Positions 1-7,470 are shown, counted from the first letter of the stretch. The stretch: 14,371 bases of DNA from Helicobacter sp. (GCF_029067145.1 NZ_JAIEFA010000088.1:1-14371), one strand, 5' to 3'. The notes: a model not told the origin generated them from the sequence alone. Made by a program: numbers and translations.

Positions 1-10
1 CCCCCCCCCC
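1..10 (-). repeat. Homopolymeric G tract (C10 on + strand) at the 3' end of pseH
   Basis: The window opens with ten C on the plus strand, which is ten or more G in the coding direction of pseH; the tract may extend beyond the edge. Such runs are otherwise absent from this AT-rich window. In Campylobacter and Helicobacter, G tracts of about this length inside or near surface-sugar and flagellar genes change length by slipped-strand mispairing and switch reading frames. Here the tract lies after the GNAT core, so a slip would alter only the C-terminus or the junction with the next gene. Confidence 0.8.
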
Positions 11-456
11 GCAGAGAATACGAAATAACTCATTTGTGCGTCCTTATTTGTAAATTGAAAACCAAAGCTTTGGTAAAGAGAAATCGCCTTTTGATTCGTG
101 TTCAAGGCACAGGCGTAAATTTTCACAACTCCTAGCGTCTCTTGCGCGTACTTTAGCATTGCTTCCATTAATGCCGCTCCATATCCCTTTAAATCTGGGT
201 TTTGATAGATTCCAAACTCACAAGAGATTCCGCGCTGAATGTCTATAAAGCAAAGCACACCCAAGATTTCATCGTTTTGTAAAGCCAAAAAATATTGTTT
301 CGTGGAATCTTGCTTCAAGGATTCCATAAATTTCAAGTGTTCTTTTAGCGTAATTGTCTGTGTTCTCATCAAAGGGGCGATTTTTAGGTGATTGCGCCAC
401 CCAAACACCAAAATCTTTTCTATCTCGTCTAAATCCACAAAATTTTTTAATGTCAT
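1..456 (-). CDS. pseH: UDP-4-amino-4,6-dideoxy-N-acetyl-beta-L-altrosamine N-acetyltransferase PseH (3' end outside window)
   Basis: PseH is a GNAT enzyme that transfers acetyl from acetyl-CoA to the 4-amino group of the UDP-altrosamine intermediate in CMP-pseudaminic acid synthesis, the sugar that decorates flagellin in Helicobacter and Campylobacter. The frame starts at ATG 456, nine bases after the ccdA stop, with an AGGA seven bases upstream that overlaps that stop. It stays open for 152 codons to the window edge. N-terminal residues WRNHLKIAPLM (20–30) and EHLKFMESL (39–47) fit the family. NPDLKGYGAALMEAM (86–100) is the acetyl-CoA-binding GNAT loop, and LYQSFGF (127–133) is the usual GNAT C-terminal strand. 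Campylobacter PseH is about 157 residues as I recall, so the fold is essentially complete here. The last readable codons are GCG GGG GGG GGG, so the gene enters a G run at its C-terminus. It is probably cotranscribed with ccdA. The family call is firm; the true C-terminus is unseen. Confidence 0.85.
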   Translation of the reverse strand, partial: MTLKNFVDLDEIEKILVFGWRNHLKIAPLMRTQTITLKEHLKFMESLKQDSTKQYFLALQNDEILGVLCFIDIQRGISCEFGIYQNPDLKGYGAALMEAMLKYAQETLGVVKIYACALNTNQKAISLYQSFGFQFTNKDAQMSYFVFSAGGG

Positions 457-465
457 CACAGAATC

Positions 466-1212
466 CTAGCCCAAAATCCCTACAAGATAAGCAGATAATG
501 CGCTCATTCCTCCACTTGCAACAAGGATTCCAATGCAAATCAAAAGCCCTCCTGCACACCATTCAATCCACTTAAAATAAGCCTTAATCCATTCTAAAAA
601 ATTAAAAGCATAGCCAATTAATACCGCACAAAACAAGAAAGGGAGCGAAAGTCCAAGCGCGTAAATCACAAGCAATGCGATTCCGCTTCCCTCCTCTAAA
701 CTAGCTAGGGAAATAATGCTTGCCAAAATTGGACCCACACAAGGCGTCCAACCAAGCGCAAAGCTCACACCAAGCAAAAAGGGGGCGAAAAAGTCTTTTA
801 GAAAAGAAAAGTTATATTCTGTGCGGAAGCTTTTTGTATAATTTAAAAACGGAATCCTCAAAATTCCTAAGATATGCAGCCCAAAGAGAATTAAGATTCC
901 GCCTGCAAAATAGCGCAAAATCGGGCTTAAAAGAATCCCACCTTGTAAGATTCTAGCAGCCACTGCGCCCAATAAGACAAAAACGATTCCAAATCCCAAA
1001 ACAAAAAAGACTGCGCTTCTTAAGATTCTAAATCGTTTCTTTAAATCCAAGCTTTTAGAATCCTTCATCTCTTGGAGTGAAATTTCAGAAATATACGAAA
1101 GATATGCGGGAATAAGCGGTAAAATGCAAGGGCTGATAAAAGTCAGAATCCCTGCGGCTAGGCTGATTAAATGTGGAGCCCTTTCAAAAAACCTAAGCAG
1201 CGATTCTTCCAC
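466..1212 (-). CDS. ccdA: Cytochrome c biogenesis protein CcdA (DsbD-family transmembrane thiol carrier)
   Basis: CcdA moves reducing equivalents from cytoplasmic thioredoxin across the inner membrane to periplasmic thioredoxin-like proteins that keep apocytochrome c haem-binding cysteines reduced. The protein is a hydrophobic polytopic membrane protein of about six helices. Its two family-defining cysteine loops are present: SPCILPLIPAY (C29) in the first helix and WTPCVGPILAS (C158) in the fourth, numbered from the GTG start. I chose GTG at 1212 because AAGG lies seven bases upstream. An alternative TTG at 1227 would add five residues (MQGIR) but has only a poor AAAG before it. The predicted 248 residues suit the short CcdA class with no periplasmic thioredoxin domain. 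It follows dctM by 24 bases and precedes pseH by nine, so it probably shares their transcript, although its function is unrelated to dicarboxylate uptake. Confidence 0.9.
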   Translation of the reverse strand: MEESLLRFFERAPHLISLAAGILTFISPCILPLIPAYLSYISEISLQEMKDSKSLDLKKRFRILRSAVFFVLGFGIVFVLLGAVAARILQGGILLSPILRYFAGGILILFGLHILGILRIPFLNYTKSFRTEYNFSFLKDFFAPFLLGVSFALGWTPCVGPILASIISLASLEEGSGIALLVIYALGLSLPFLFCAVLIGYAFNFLEWIKAYFKWIEWCAGGLLICIGILVASGGMSALSAYLVGILG

Positions 1213-1236
1213 CCTTATACCTTGCAAACTTTAAAT

Positions 1237-2511
1237 TTAATCAAGTAAATTTGGCAACCAAAGTGAAATTTCTGGCACATAAGTAACAAGCCCAAGTCCT
1301 AAAAGTAAGACACAGAGCCAAGGAATCACCGAGAGGGTAACATCTTTGAGGCTTAAGCCCGTAAGTGAGCTTGCCACAAAGAGATTTAAGCCCACCGGTG
1401 GAGTTAGCATTCCAAGCTCCATATTGACAATCATTGCAATTCCAAAGTGAATCGGGTCAATCCCTAGTTGTAAAGCAATCGGCAATAACAAAGGTGTCAT
1501 AATCATCACGACAGAGCTAGGCTCCATAAATTGTCCCATAATGAAAAGTGCAATATTCACCAAAATCAAAAATAGCCACCAGCTCATATTCATATTCACT
1601 AGCGATTCAGCAATCATATGTGGAATCCGCTCACTTGTAAGGAAATGCGCAAACACAACCGCAAAGCCAATGATGAAGAAAATCATTGCTGTGGTAATTG
1701 CAGCGTCCAAAAGCACTCCATAAAGCTCTTTTATCTTAATATCTTTATAAACAAAAATGGACACGATAAAGGCATATACTGCACTAATTCCCGCTGCCTC
1801 TGTAGCTGTAAAAAGCCCTGCGTAGATTCCACCAATGACCACAATCACGATGAGCAATGCCCAAAATGCTTCTTTGAATTTAGCCCAACGCTCACTAAAT
1901 TTTGCAGGTTCTGTTGCTTTGAATCCCAATCGTCTTGCGCCAAAATACGCATAAACCATCATCATTCCGCCAATCATCACACCCGGAACAACGCCTGCCA
2001 TAAATAATTTTTCAATAGAGACTTCCGCGGTTACTCCATAAACAATCATTACAACAGAAGGTGGAATCAAAATCCCAAGACTTCCCGCAGAAGTAATCGC
2101 CCCTACTGAATAACTTTTGGGATAGCCTGCTTGGCTAAGAGCTACAAACATTACAGAACCAATCGCAACAACCGTCGCGGGAGAGCTTCCGCTCACAGCA
2201 GCAAAGATAATACAAGCCAAAATCGCACTCATTGGAAGACCACCGGGTAAATGCCCCACAATGCTTCTCGCAAAATCTACGATTCTTTGTGCAGAGCTTC
2301 CTTTGCTCATCAAAGAACCCGCCAAAATAAACATTGGAATCGCCATTAAAGCAGGTTTTAAGCCATTAAGCATAATTTCAGGCACACCCATAACATCATA
2401 AGAGCTAAACAACAGCATTGTAATAACCGCGCTTACCCCGAGAGAAATGGCAACTGGCACACCCACCAATAACAAACCAAACAATACAATTAGCAAAAAT
2501 GCAACACTCAT
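1237..2511 (-). CDS. dctM: TRAP transporter large permease subunit DctM
   Basis: DctM is the large membrane subunit of a tripartite ATP-independent periplasmic transporter, which uses the sodium or proton gradient to import substrate delivered by the binding protein. The 424-residue length and near-continuous hydrophobicity (about 12 helices) match the family. Recognisable elements are GHLPGGL (86–92), the GSSPAT hairpin motif (108–113) and GILIPPS (146–152). Related segments appear in the C-terminal half, around EPSSVVMIMTPLLLP and LTPPVGLNLFV, reflecting the internal repeat of the ion-transporter fold. The start is ATG 2511 with GGAG five bases upstream. It lies 17 bases after dctQ, in the standard P–Q–M order. 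Confidence 0.95.
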   Translation of the reverse strand: MSVAFLLIVLFGLLLVGVPVAISLGVSAVITMLLFSSYDVMGVPEIMLNGLKPALMAIPMFILAGSLMSKGSSAQRIVDFARSIVGHLPGGLPMSAILACIIFAAVSGSSPATVVAIGSVMFVALSQAGYPKSYSVGAITSAGSLGILIPPSVVMIVYGVTAEVSIEKLFMAGVVPGVMIGGMMMVYAYFGARRLGFKATEPAKFSERWAKFKEAFWALLIVIVVIGGIYAGLFTATEAAGISAVYAFIVSIFVYKDIKIKELYGVLLDAAITTAMIFFIIGFAVVFAHFLTSERIPHMIAESLVNMNMSWWLFLILVNIALFIMGQFMEPSSVVMIMTPLLLPIALQLGIDPIHFGIAMIVNMELGMLTPPVGLNLFVASSLTGLSLKDVTLSVIPWLCVLLLGLGLVTYVPEISLWLPNLLD

Positions 2512-2528
2512 TAATTCTCCAAATTTTA

Positions 2529-3149
2529 CTAATCTTTAATCACAGAATCGTGAATCATCTCTTCCTCTGCATTTTTTACAACCTTGTCTGCGTCTGTCCA
2601 AGAAATTTCATAGATTTTTTCTACGGAGCGATAAGTTGCTCCCAAAAATGCAATGGGCAAACAAAGGAGAAACACCCACAAAGGCACTTCGTGCAATGCT
2701 TCACTCATATAGCCAATTTCATAGTTCAAATAGCAAACCATTAAACTAGCATAAAACATAAAGCCTAAAAAAACAGAATTGAGGATATGTGTTAATAGCA
2801 CACAAGTTTTGGCAAGTGCTGGTGGAAACTTCTCAACTAGCATAGTTACAGAAATATGCACACCCTTTCTAAATCCATACGCTGCGCCAAAAAATGCTGA
2901 CCACAAAAAGCAATATCTTGCTACTTCCTCCGCCCAAGTAAGCGAGCCAATCTCTGGATAGAATCCCGCAATGTAACGCACACTCACATTAATTGCAGTA
3001 ATCACGATTCCAAGTGCTATTCCAACGACTGCAACATTTTTATTGATTCCTGCAATAATCTTATCTAAAATAGCAAAAAGCTTATTGACGCCTGGATCCT
3101 TATGCGCCCACAAAAAAGGTCTCTGAATCATTAATAATAAATTGCGCAA
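2529..3149 (-). CDS. dctQ: TRAP transporter small permease subunit DctQ
   Basis: DctQ is the four-helix small membrane subunit that pairs with DctM. Predicted helices are near residues 38–58, 73–92, 110–138 and 155–175. The family signature runs from WAEEVARY (72–79) through a hydrophobic helix to RKGVHISV (94–101). The ORF opens with TTG at 3149, supported by AAAGG six bases upstream. The next candidate, ATG 3131, has no Shine–Dalgarno sequence, so TTG is preferred (206 residues). A hydrophilic, acidic C-terminal tail of about 25 residues follows the last helix. It lies between dctP and dctM with gaps of 29 and 17 bases, and all three should be one transcript. Confidence 0.93.
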   Translation of the reverse strand: MRNLLLMIQRPFLWAHKDPGVNKLFAILDKIIAGINKNVAVVGIALGIVITAINVSVRYIAGFYPEIGSLTWAEEVARYCFLWSAFFGAAYGFRKGVHISVTMLVEKFPPALAKTCVLLTHILNSVFLGFMFYASLMVCYLNYEIGYMSEALHEVPLWVFLLCLPIAFLGATYRSVEKIYEISWTDADKVVKNAEEEMIHDSVIKD

Positions 3150-3178
3150 AATAAACCTTTCAAAAACAATCTACAAGA

Positions 3179-4207
3179 TTATTTTGTATTCAGTGTTTTT
3201 TCAATCAAATCTTTACCGATTAAATCATAAAACTTAGGATAGATTGCAATCATCACATCTTGCCATTGTTGTTTTTGTGCTTCATCTAACTCATAAATGG
3301 TTGTATTCGTCTTATCATCAGCTTTTAATTTATCTAGCAACATTTTTTCTTCTTTAGCACTCTCTTCACGTTCAAAAATTGTTGCTTCGCGCATTGCGGT
3401 AGAAAATTTCTCTTGCAAATCTTGTGGCAATTCTTTCCAAAACTTCTCACTTGCAACAACTAAATATCCCAAATAACCATGATTTGAAATTGTAATAGAG
3501 CTTTGCACTTCATAGAATTTAGAATTATAGAGGTTAGAAAGTGGGTTTTCTGCTGCATCTACTACACCTGTTTGCAATGCAGAATACACTTCACCAAAAG
3601 GTAAAACTTGTGGAATCGCTTTGACAGCTTTTGTTTGTTCTTCTAGCACTTTAGAGCTCATAATTCTCATTTTTTGCCCTTCTGCATCACTTGGTTCTAC
3701 AATTGGTTTTTTATTTGTACTAAATTGTTTGAATCCTGCGTCCCAATACTCAAGTGCGATATAACCCTTGCTTGAAATCACATCTTTTAGGATTTTTCCT
3801 ACTTCTCCGTCCATTACTTTATGCAAATGTTCGGTATCGCGGAAGATAAAAGGAACATCCCAAAGGTTAAACTCTTTTGCAAAAGGTGTAAATTTTGAAA
3901 AACTAGGTGCTGCAAGTTGCACATTGTTGCGTTTAAGTTCTTGAAAAACCTTATCATCATCTACGAGCTGCGCTGAAGGAAATACATGCACTTTGATTTT
4001 CCCCTCTGTAAGCTCTTCTACTCTTTTGGCAAAGAAATCTGCTGCTCTCCCCTTTGGTGTATTTGCGCTCACAACATGCGCGAATTTCACCTCATAAACC
4101 TTATTGGAATCTCCCTTAGCAGCGGTGCTAGCTTCTTTATTATTGTCTCCACCACAACCCATTAATCCAAATACAGCCAAAACTGAAACTAAAAGAATTT
4201 TTTTCAT
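3179..4207 (-). CDS. dctP: TRAP transporter substrate-binding protein DctP, C4-dicarboxylate type, predicted lipoprotein
   Basis: This is the periplasmic receptor of the TRAP system and probably binds succinate, fumarate or malate. Motifs typical of the C4-dicarboxylate branch are clear: PSAQL (77–81), the conserved ligand arginine in KMRIMSSKVLEE (R181), LQTGVVDAAENPLSN (211–225) and SNHGYLGYLVV (241–251). I start at ATG 4207 (342 residues), because it gives a signal peptide directly, MKKILLVSVLAVFGLMGC, and has AGGAG and AGGA upstream. The longer frame from 4240 would add an arginine-rich leader before the signal. The LMGC motif (C18) suggests lipid anchoring, whereas classical DctP proteins are soluble. 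The exact dicarboxylate cannot be read from sequence; another organic acid is possible. Confidence 0.93.
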   Translation of the reverse strand: MKKILLVSVLAVFGLMGCGGDNNKEASTAAKGDSNKVYEVKFAHVVSANTPKGRAADFFAKRVEELTEGKIKVHVFPSAQLVDDDKVFQELKRNNVQLAAPSFSKFTPFAKEFNLWDVPFIFRDTEHLHKVMDGEVGKILKDVISSKGYIALEYWDAGFKQFSTNKKPIVEPSDAEGQKMRIMSSKVLEEQTKAVKAIPQVLPFGEVYSALQTGVVDAAENPLSNLYNSKFYEVQSSITISNHGYLGYLVVASEKFWKELPQDLQEKFSTAMREATIFEREESAKEEKMLLDKLKADDKTNTTIYELDEAQKQQWQDVMIAIYPKFYDLIGKDLIEKTLNTK

Positions 4208-4265
4208 TTTCCTAAATCTCCTAACACAAATATTATTCACTCAACCTCTGTGAGATTCCATATAT

Positions 4266-4293
4266 TTTATACAAAATCTTCTTAAAAGACAAA
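4266..4293 (-). promoter_or_regulatory. Candidate sigma70-type promoter of the dctPQM–ccdA–pseH operon
   Basis: On the minus strand a TATAAA -10 (plus 4266–4271) is preceded after 16 bases by a TTTGTC -35-like element (plus 4288–4293). Transcription would start near 4259, giving a leader of about 50 bases before dctP. Campylobacterotan promoters often have weak -35 boxes, so the -10 is the main support. No activator site is recognisable. Confidence 0.45.
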
Positions 4294-4322
4294 ATGGACT
4301 AAATCACTTTGGTGCTTTTAGT
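4283..4322 (-). terminator. Weak candidate intrinsic terminator after ppa
   Basis: On the minus strand an imperfect hairpin is formed by ACTAAA and TTTAGT (plus 4298–4322), with an inner CAC/GTG stem around a CAAA loop. A T-rich stretch of two TTTT blocks follows. It lies about 55 bases beyond the ppa stop and upstream of the dctP promoter, a sensible place for a terminator. The stem is short and AT-rich, so read-through is likely. Confidence 0.35.
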
Positions 4323-4376
4323 GTAGAATTTTGCAACATTATGCGCCAAAAATGACTTTTTGAAACAATCCAAAAT

Positions 4377-4895
4377 TTATTTGTAATTTTTGATTGCTTT
4401 ATCCAAAATTTCTTTGGCAACATTTAAATCTTTGTATTCCTTAACTTTTACCCATTTATTCGGTTCTAAAGCCTTATAAGTTTCAAAGAAATTTTTAATC
4501 CTATCCAATGTGATTTGTGGCAAATCCTCTAGGCTTTGGATTCTATCGTATCTTGGGTCTATCTTACTGACAGGCACAGCAAGGAGTTTTTCGTCCATTC
4601 CGCTTTCATCTTCCATAATCAAAACACCAATCAAACGCGCTTTAATCACACTTCCAGCCTGTAAAGGATATTCGTTTAGCACCAACACATCTGCTGGGTC
4701 CCCATCATCACTTAGCGTATTTGGCACGAAACCATAATTCGCAGGATAAAACATCGCACTATACATCACTCTATCCACCACGACTGCACCGGATTCCTTG
4801 TCAATTTCATATTTAATGTTGCTTCCATAAGGAATCTCAATTACGACATTAAGTTTATTAGGATTCTCTCCTACACTAATCTTTGATACATTCAT
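4377..4895 (-). CDS. ppa: Inorganic pyrophosphatase, family I
   Basis: This soluble cytoplasmic enzyme hydrolyses pyrophosphate to two phosphates and so pulls biosynthetic reactions such as aminoacylation forward. The 172 residues fit the bacterial family I hexameric type. Active-site elements are visible: IEIPYGSNIKYE (19–30), YGFVPNT (54–60), the metal-binding DDGDPADVLVL (63–73) and DEKLLAVP (101–108). The start at ATG 4895 has AAGGG six bases upstream. It follows adk by 33 bases in the same direction, and the aspS–adk–ppa grouping is familiar from Helicobacter. The neighbours themselves release AMP and pyrophosphate (AspRS) or recycle AMP (Adk). Confidence 0.96.
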   Translation of the reverse strand: MNVSKISVGENPNKLNVVIEIPYGSNIKYEIDKESGAVVVDRVMYSAMFYPANYGFVPNTLSDDGDPADVLVLNEYPLQAGSVIKARLIGVLIMEDESGMDEKLLAVPVSKIDPRYDRIQSLEDLPQITLDRIKNFFETYKALEPNKWVKVKEYKDLNVAKEILDKAIKNYK

Positions 4896-4928
4896 CTTTT
4901 TCCCTTTAATAATTAAGTAGAATCTCTA

Positions 4929-5501
4929 TTAAATTTTAGATTTAATAAAAGCTTCCATTTCGGAAGTAATTTCCTCAATCGTGCGCTCACCACTGATTTT
5001 TTTCAACACAGCTTTTTTGCCATAAAAATCCTGAATCTCTTTCAAAGGCGTTTGATAAACTTCCATACGATTATTGAAAACTTCTACATTATCGTCTGCA
5101 CCTCTAGCGCGTCCAAGCACCCTATCACAAGCAGTTTCTCTACTTACTTCTACCTCAATCACACTGACAAGCTCAATATCTTTTTTGTCATTCAAAATCT
5201 TATCTAGCTCCAACATTTGCTCCACACTGCGAGGATAGCCATCAATAAGCACAATATCTTTTACCGCATTGGCTATCGCATCTACAATGGTTTTGACGAC
5301 AATTTCAAGCGGCACAAGATTTCCTTTGCTTGTGTAGCTGTCAATTAGCTTTCCAAGCTCACTTCCGCTTGCCACCTCTGCACGCAATAATTCTCCGGTA
5401 GAATAATGCACAATGCTCTCACTATTATTCTTACTAATAATCTCTGCGTCCGTAGTTTTACCGCTTCCGGGTGCTCCGATGACCAAAAATAATTTTTTCA
5501 T
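4929..5501 (-). CDS. adk: Adenylate kinase (short-LID type)
   Basis: Adk interconverts ATP plus AMP and two ADP in the cytoplasm. The P-loop GAPGSGKTT lies at residues 9–17, the AMP-binding STGELLR at 34–40 and DGYPRS at 87–92. The LID region is short (about R127 to R145, containing GRARGADDN) and lacks the four-cysteine zinc site of Gram-positive enzymes, which accounts for the 190-residue length. The start at ATG 5501 has AAGGAG six bases upstream, partly formed by bases just after the aspS stop. The 12-base gap to aspS implies cotranscription. Confidence 0.96.
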   Translation of the reverse strand: MKKLFLVIGAPGSGKTTDAEIISKNNSESIVHYSTGELLRAEVASGSELGKLIDSYTSKGNLVPLEIVVKTIVDAIANAVKDIVLIDGYPRSVEQMLELDKILNDKKDIELVSVIEVEVSRETACDRVLGRARGADDNVEVFNNRMEVYQTPLKEIQDFYGKKAVLKKISGERTIEEITSEMEAFIKSKI

Positions 5502-5513
5502 AAAATTCTCCTT

Positions 5514-7265
5514 TTATCGTTTAGTTTCTCTTACCTTGATATGTAGTTCCCTTAATTGCTCCTCGTTTGCCTCACTTGGCGCGTCTGTTAGCGGGCAAGT
5601 TGCCTTTTGTGTTTTAGGAAATGCAATCACATCACGGATAGAATTTGCTTTGCAAAGTAGCATAATAATCCTATCTAAGCCAAATGCGATTCCGCCGTGA
5701 GGTGGCGCGCCAAATTGCAAGGCTTCAAGTAAAAAGCTAAATTTATTTTTTGCCTCTTCCTCGCTAATTCCAAGCAATTTAAACACGCGACTTTGAATCT
5801 CCTCTTTATGAATCCTAATGCTTCCGCCACCAATTTCAAAACCATTCAATACGACATCATAAGCCACAGAGCTAATCTCCTCAATGTCTTCTACATCTAA
5901 ATTTTTAGGCATTGTAAAAGGATGGTGTAGAGCCGACACACTACCATCTTCATTGCGTTCAAACATAGGAAAATCTACTACCCATAAGAATCTATAAAGA
6001 TTCTCATCAATAAGCCCCATATCTTGAGCAATTTTCTGACGCAAACGTCCCATATAATCCCACACAATTTTTTTCTCTCCCGCGCCAAAGAATACAATAT
6101 CTCCGACTTTTGCGCCTACGCGTTCTAACAGGGTTTTAAGACTTGTTTCACTTAAAAACTTCACAAGAGGTCCCTTTGCACCCTCTTCTTTGATTTGAAT
6201 ATATGCCAAACCTTTTGCCCCAAATTTGCGCACAAACTCTTCTGCCTCTCCTAAAGTTTTACGCGTGAAAAATGTATCACCTTTTTGCACACATAGGGCT
6301 TTAATGCGATTATTTTTAGAATCCTTAGCAATCTTAGCAAAAATTTCATTGCTAGATTCTACAAACAAATCGGATACTTCCACTAAGGGCAATTCATAAC
6401 GCAAATCTGGCTTATCGCTGCCATAAGATTCCATTACTTCTTTATAAGTGCGATGTTCAAAAGGAGTTTGTACAGCAATCCCGCACACTCCAAAAATCGC
6501 CTTAAGCGTTGCTTCCGCAGCCGCCATTACATCGTCTTGGGTGCAAAAACTCATTTCCACATCAATTTGTGTAAATTCTGGTTGCCTATCAAGCCGTAAA
6601 TCCTCATCTCTGAAACATTTTGCAATCTGAAAATACTTATCAAATCCGCTAATCATCAACAGCTGCTTAAATAATTGAGGGCTTTGGGGCAAGGCATAAA
6701 ATTCGCCGTGATGCACGCGACTAGGCACAAGATAATCCCGCGCACCCTCTGGCGTTGCTTTCGTTAAAATTGGAGTTTCAACCTCTAAAAATCCCAAGCT
6801 ACTTAACGCATTTCTTGTCGCTTGCGCCACCTTGCTTCGCGTGATAAAAATCTCTTGCAAGCGCGGGTTGCGCAAATCCAAATAGCGATATTTCAAACGT
6901 ACATCTTCCCCCACGCTTTCATCTCCTACCGCAATGGGAGGCGTTAGGCTCTTGTTTTCAATCTTTAGAGATTCTACCAACACCTCAATTTTCCCTGTTT
7001 TTAGTTTAGGATTCTCTAGTCCCTCGCCTCTTGCACGCACTTTTCCTTTTGCCAACAAAACATATTCATCACGCACTTCGCTCGCAATTTTATGCGCCTC
7101 TGCGCTATCCTTTGGGTCAAATACAAGTTGCACAAGTCCGCTGCGGTCGCGTAAGTCAATAAAAACGATTCCTCCGTGGTCGCGATAAGTATTACACCAA
7201 CCGCATAAACTCACCATTTCTCCAATATTTTGCTCTCCCAAATCTGCGCAATAATGGCTTCTCAT
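5514..7265 (-). CDS. aspS: Aspartate–tRNA(Asp/Asn) ligase, probably non-discriminating
   Basis: This is a class IIb aminoacyl-tRNA synthetase of bacterial length (583 residues). An N-terminal OB-fold binds the anticodon (about 1–105). The catalytic core shows motif 1 around LKYRYLDLRNPRLQ (124–137), TPEGARDYLVPSR (171–183), motif 2 FRDEDLRLDRQPEFTQIDVE (218–237) and motif 3 GIAFGLDR near the end. The bacterial GAD insertion lies between motifs 2 and 3. Helicobacter lacks AsnRS and makes Asn-tRNA by the indirect route (AspRS plus GatCAB). The two leucines that I recall as linked to relaxed tRNA specificity in the H. pylori enzyme (L81, L86) align with L83 and L88 here (GLENPKLK). The start at ATG 7265 has TAGGAG eight bases upstream. 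It heads the run aspS–adk–ppa. Confidence 0.97.
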   Translation of the reverse strand: MRSHYCADLGEQNIGEMVSLCGWCNTYRDHGGIVFIDLRDRSGLVQLVFDPKDSAEAHKIASEVRDEYVLLAKGKVRARGEGLENPKLKTGKIEVLVESLKIENKSLTPPIAVGDESVGEDVRLKYRYLDLRNPRLQEIFITRSKVAQATRNALSSLGFLEVETPILTKATPEGARDYLVPSRVHHGEFYALPQSPQLFKQLLMISGFDKYFQIAKCFRDEDLRLDRQPEFTQIDVEMSFCTQDDVMAAAEATLKAIFGVCGIAVQTPFEHRTYKEVMESYGSDKPDLRYELPLVEVSDLFVESSNEIFAKIAKDSKNNRIKALCVQKGDTFFTRKTLGEAEEFVRKFGAKGLAYIQIKEEGAKGPLVKFLSETSLKTLLERVGAKVGDIVFFGAGEKKIVWDYMGRLRQKIAQDMGLIDENLYRFLWVVDFPMFERNEDGSVSALHHPFTMPKNLDVEDIEEISSVAYDVVLNGFEIGGGSIRIHKEEIQSRVFKLLGISEEEAKNKFSFLLEALQFGAPPHGGIAFGLDRIIMLLCKANSIRDVIAFPKTQKATCPLTDAPSEANEEQLRELHIKVRETKR

Positions 7266-7301
7266 GGTATTTACTCCTAAAAATTAACAAAATAATTTGT
7301 G

Positions 7302-7329
7302 ATTGTATCAAAAAATAATAAAAGGCAAA
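7302..7329 (-). promoter_or_regulatory. Candidate aspS promoter
   Basis: On the minus strand a TACAAT -10 (plus 7302–7307) follows a weak TTTGCC -35-like element (plus 7324–7329) at 16 bases. The start would fall near 7295, about 30 bases before the aspS ATG, just upstream of its TAGGAG. The rest of the 7266–7542 spacer is AT-rich and holds the perR promoter and operator, with no supportable gene. Confidence 0.4.
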
Positions 7330-7439
7330 ATTAATCTCAAGCTTTTAAAGTTGTATCAATGCAAAATAAGATTTCTAATCCTTATATTCATCACAAAATC
7401 TTTCCATTCCATAAAAAATAAATAGCTTACTTTATGTAA

Positions 7440-7470
7440 TTATTTATTGATAATCTTTCTTGATAAATAA
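7440..7470 (+). promoter_or_regulatory. Inverted repeat overlapping the perR -35: candidate Fur/PerR-type operator
   Basis: TTATTTAT (7440–7447) and ATAAATAA (7463–7470) form a perfect 8-bp inverted repeat with a 15-base centre. Two direct copies of TTGATAA lie inside it (7447–7453 and 7460–7466), 13 bases apart. A smaller ATTAT/ATAAT pair overlaps its left arm (7439–7454). AT-rich palindromes of this kind are bound by Fur-family proteins. Its position over the -35 of perR suggests autorepression. The regulator's identity is inferred only from proximity. Confidence 0.5.

Noticed and set aside
269..575. Small open frames on both strands around 269–575
   Set aside because: They overlap pseH and ccdA out of frame, and neither encodes a recognisable domain. 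The minus-strand frame starting at 456 clearly encodes PseH.
1618..2007. A 129-codon plus-strand frame
   Set aside because: It is antisense to dctM; its Cys/His/Asn-rich translation is what hydrophobic DctM codons give when read in reverse. It has no ribosome-binding site.
1237..4207. Sialic-acid TRAP transporter (SiaPQM), suggested by the presence of a YhcH-family gene
   Set aside because: The binding protein carries motifs of the C4-dicarboxylate DctP branch, the permease subunits are separate rather than fused, and no nan genes are nearby.
4347..4365. Hairpin CAAAAA/TTTTTG just after ppa
   Set aside because: It is a six-pair A:T-dominated stem with no T-run after it on the minus strand, so a poor terminator compared with the hairpin at 4298–4322.
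7303..7359. Direct repeat TTGTATCAA at 7303–7311 and 7351–7359
   Set aside because: It is only two 9-base copies in AT-rich DNA. One coincides with the aspS -10. This is not enough to propose a regulatory site.
7360..7422. A 20-codon plus-strand frame in the aspS–perR spacer
   Set aside because: It has no Shine–Dalgarno sequence, no similarity I recognise, and low-complexity AT-rich codons.
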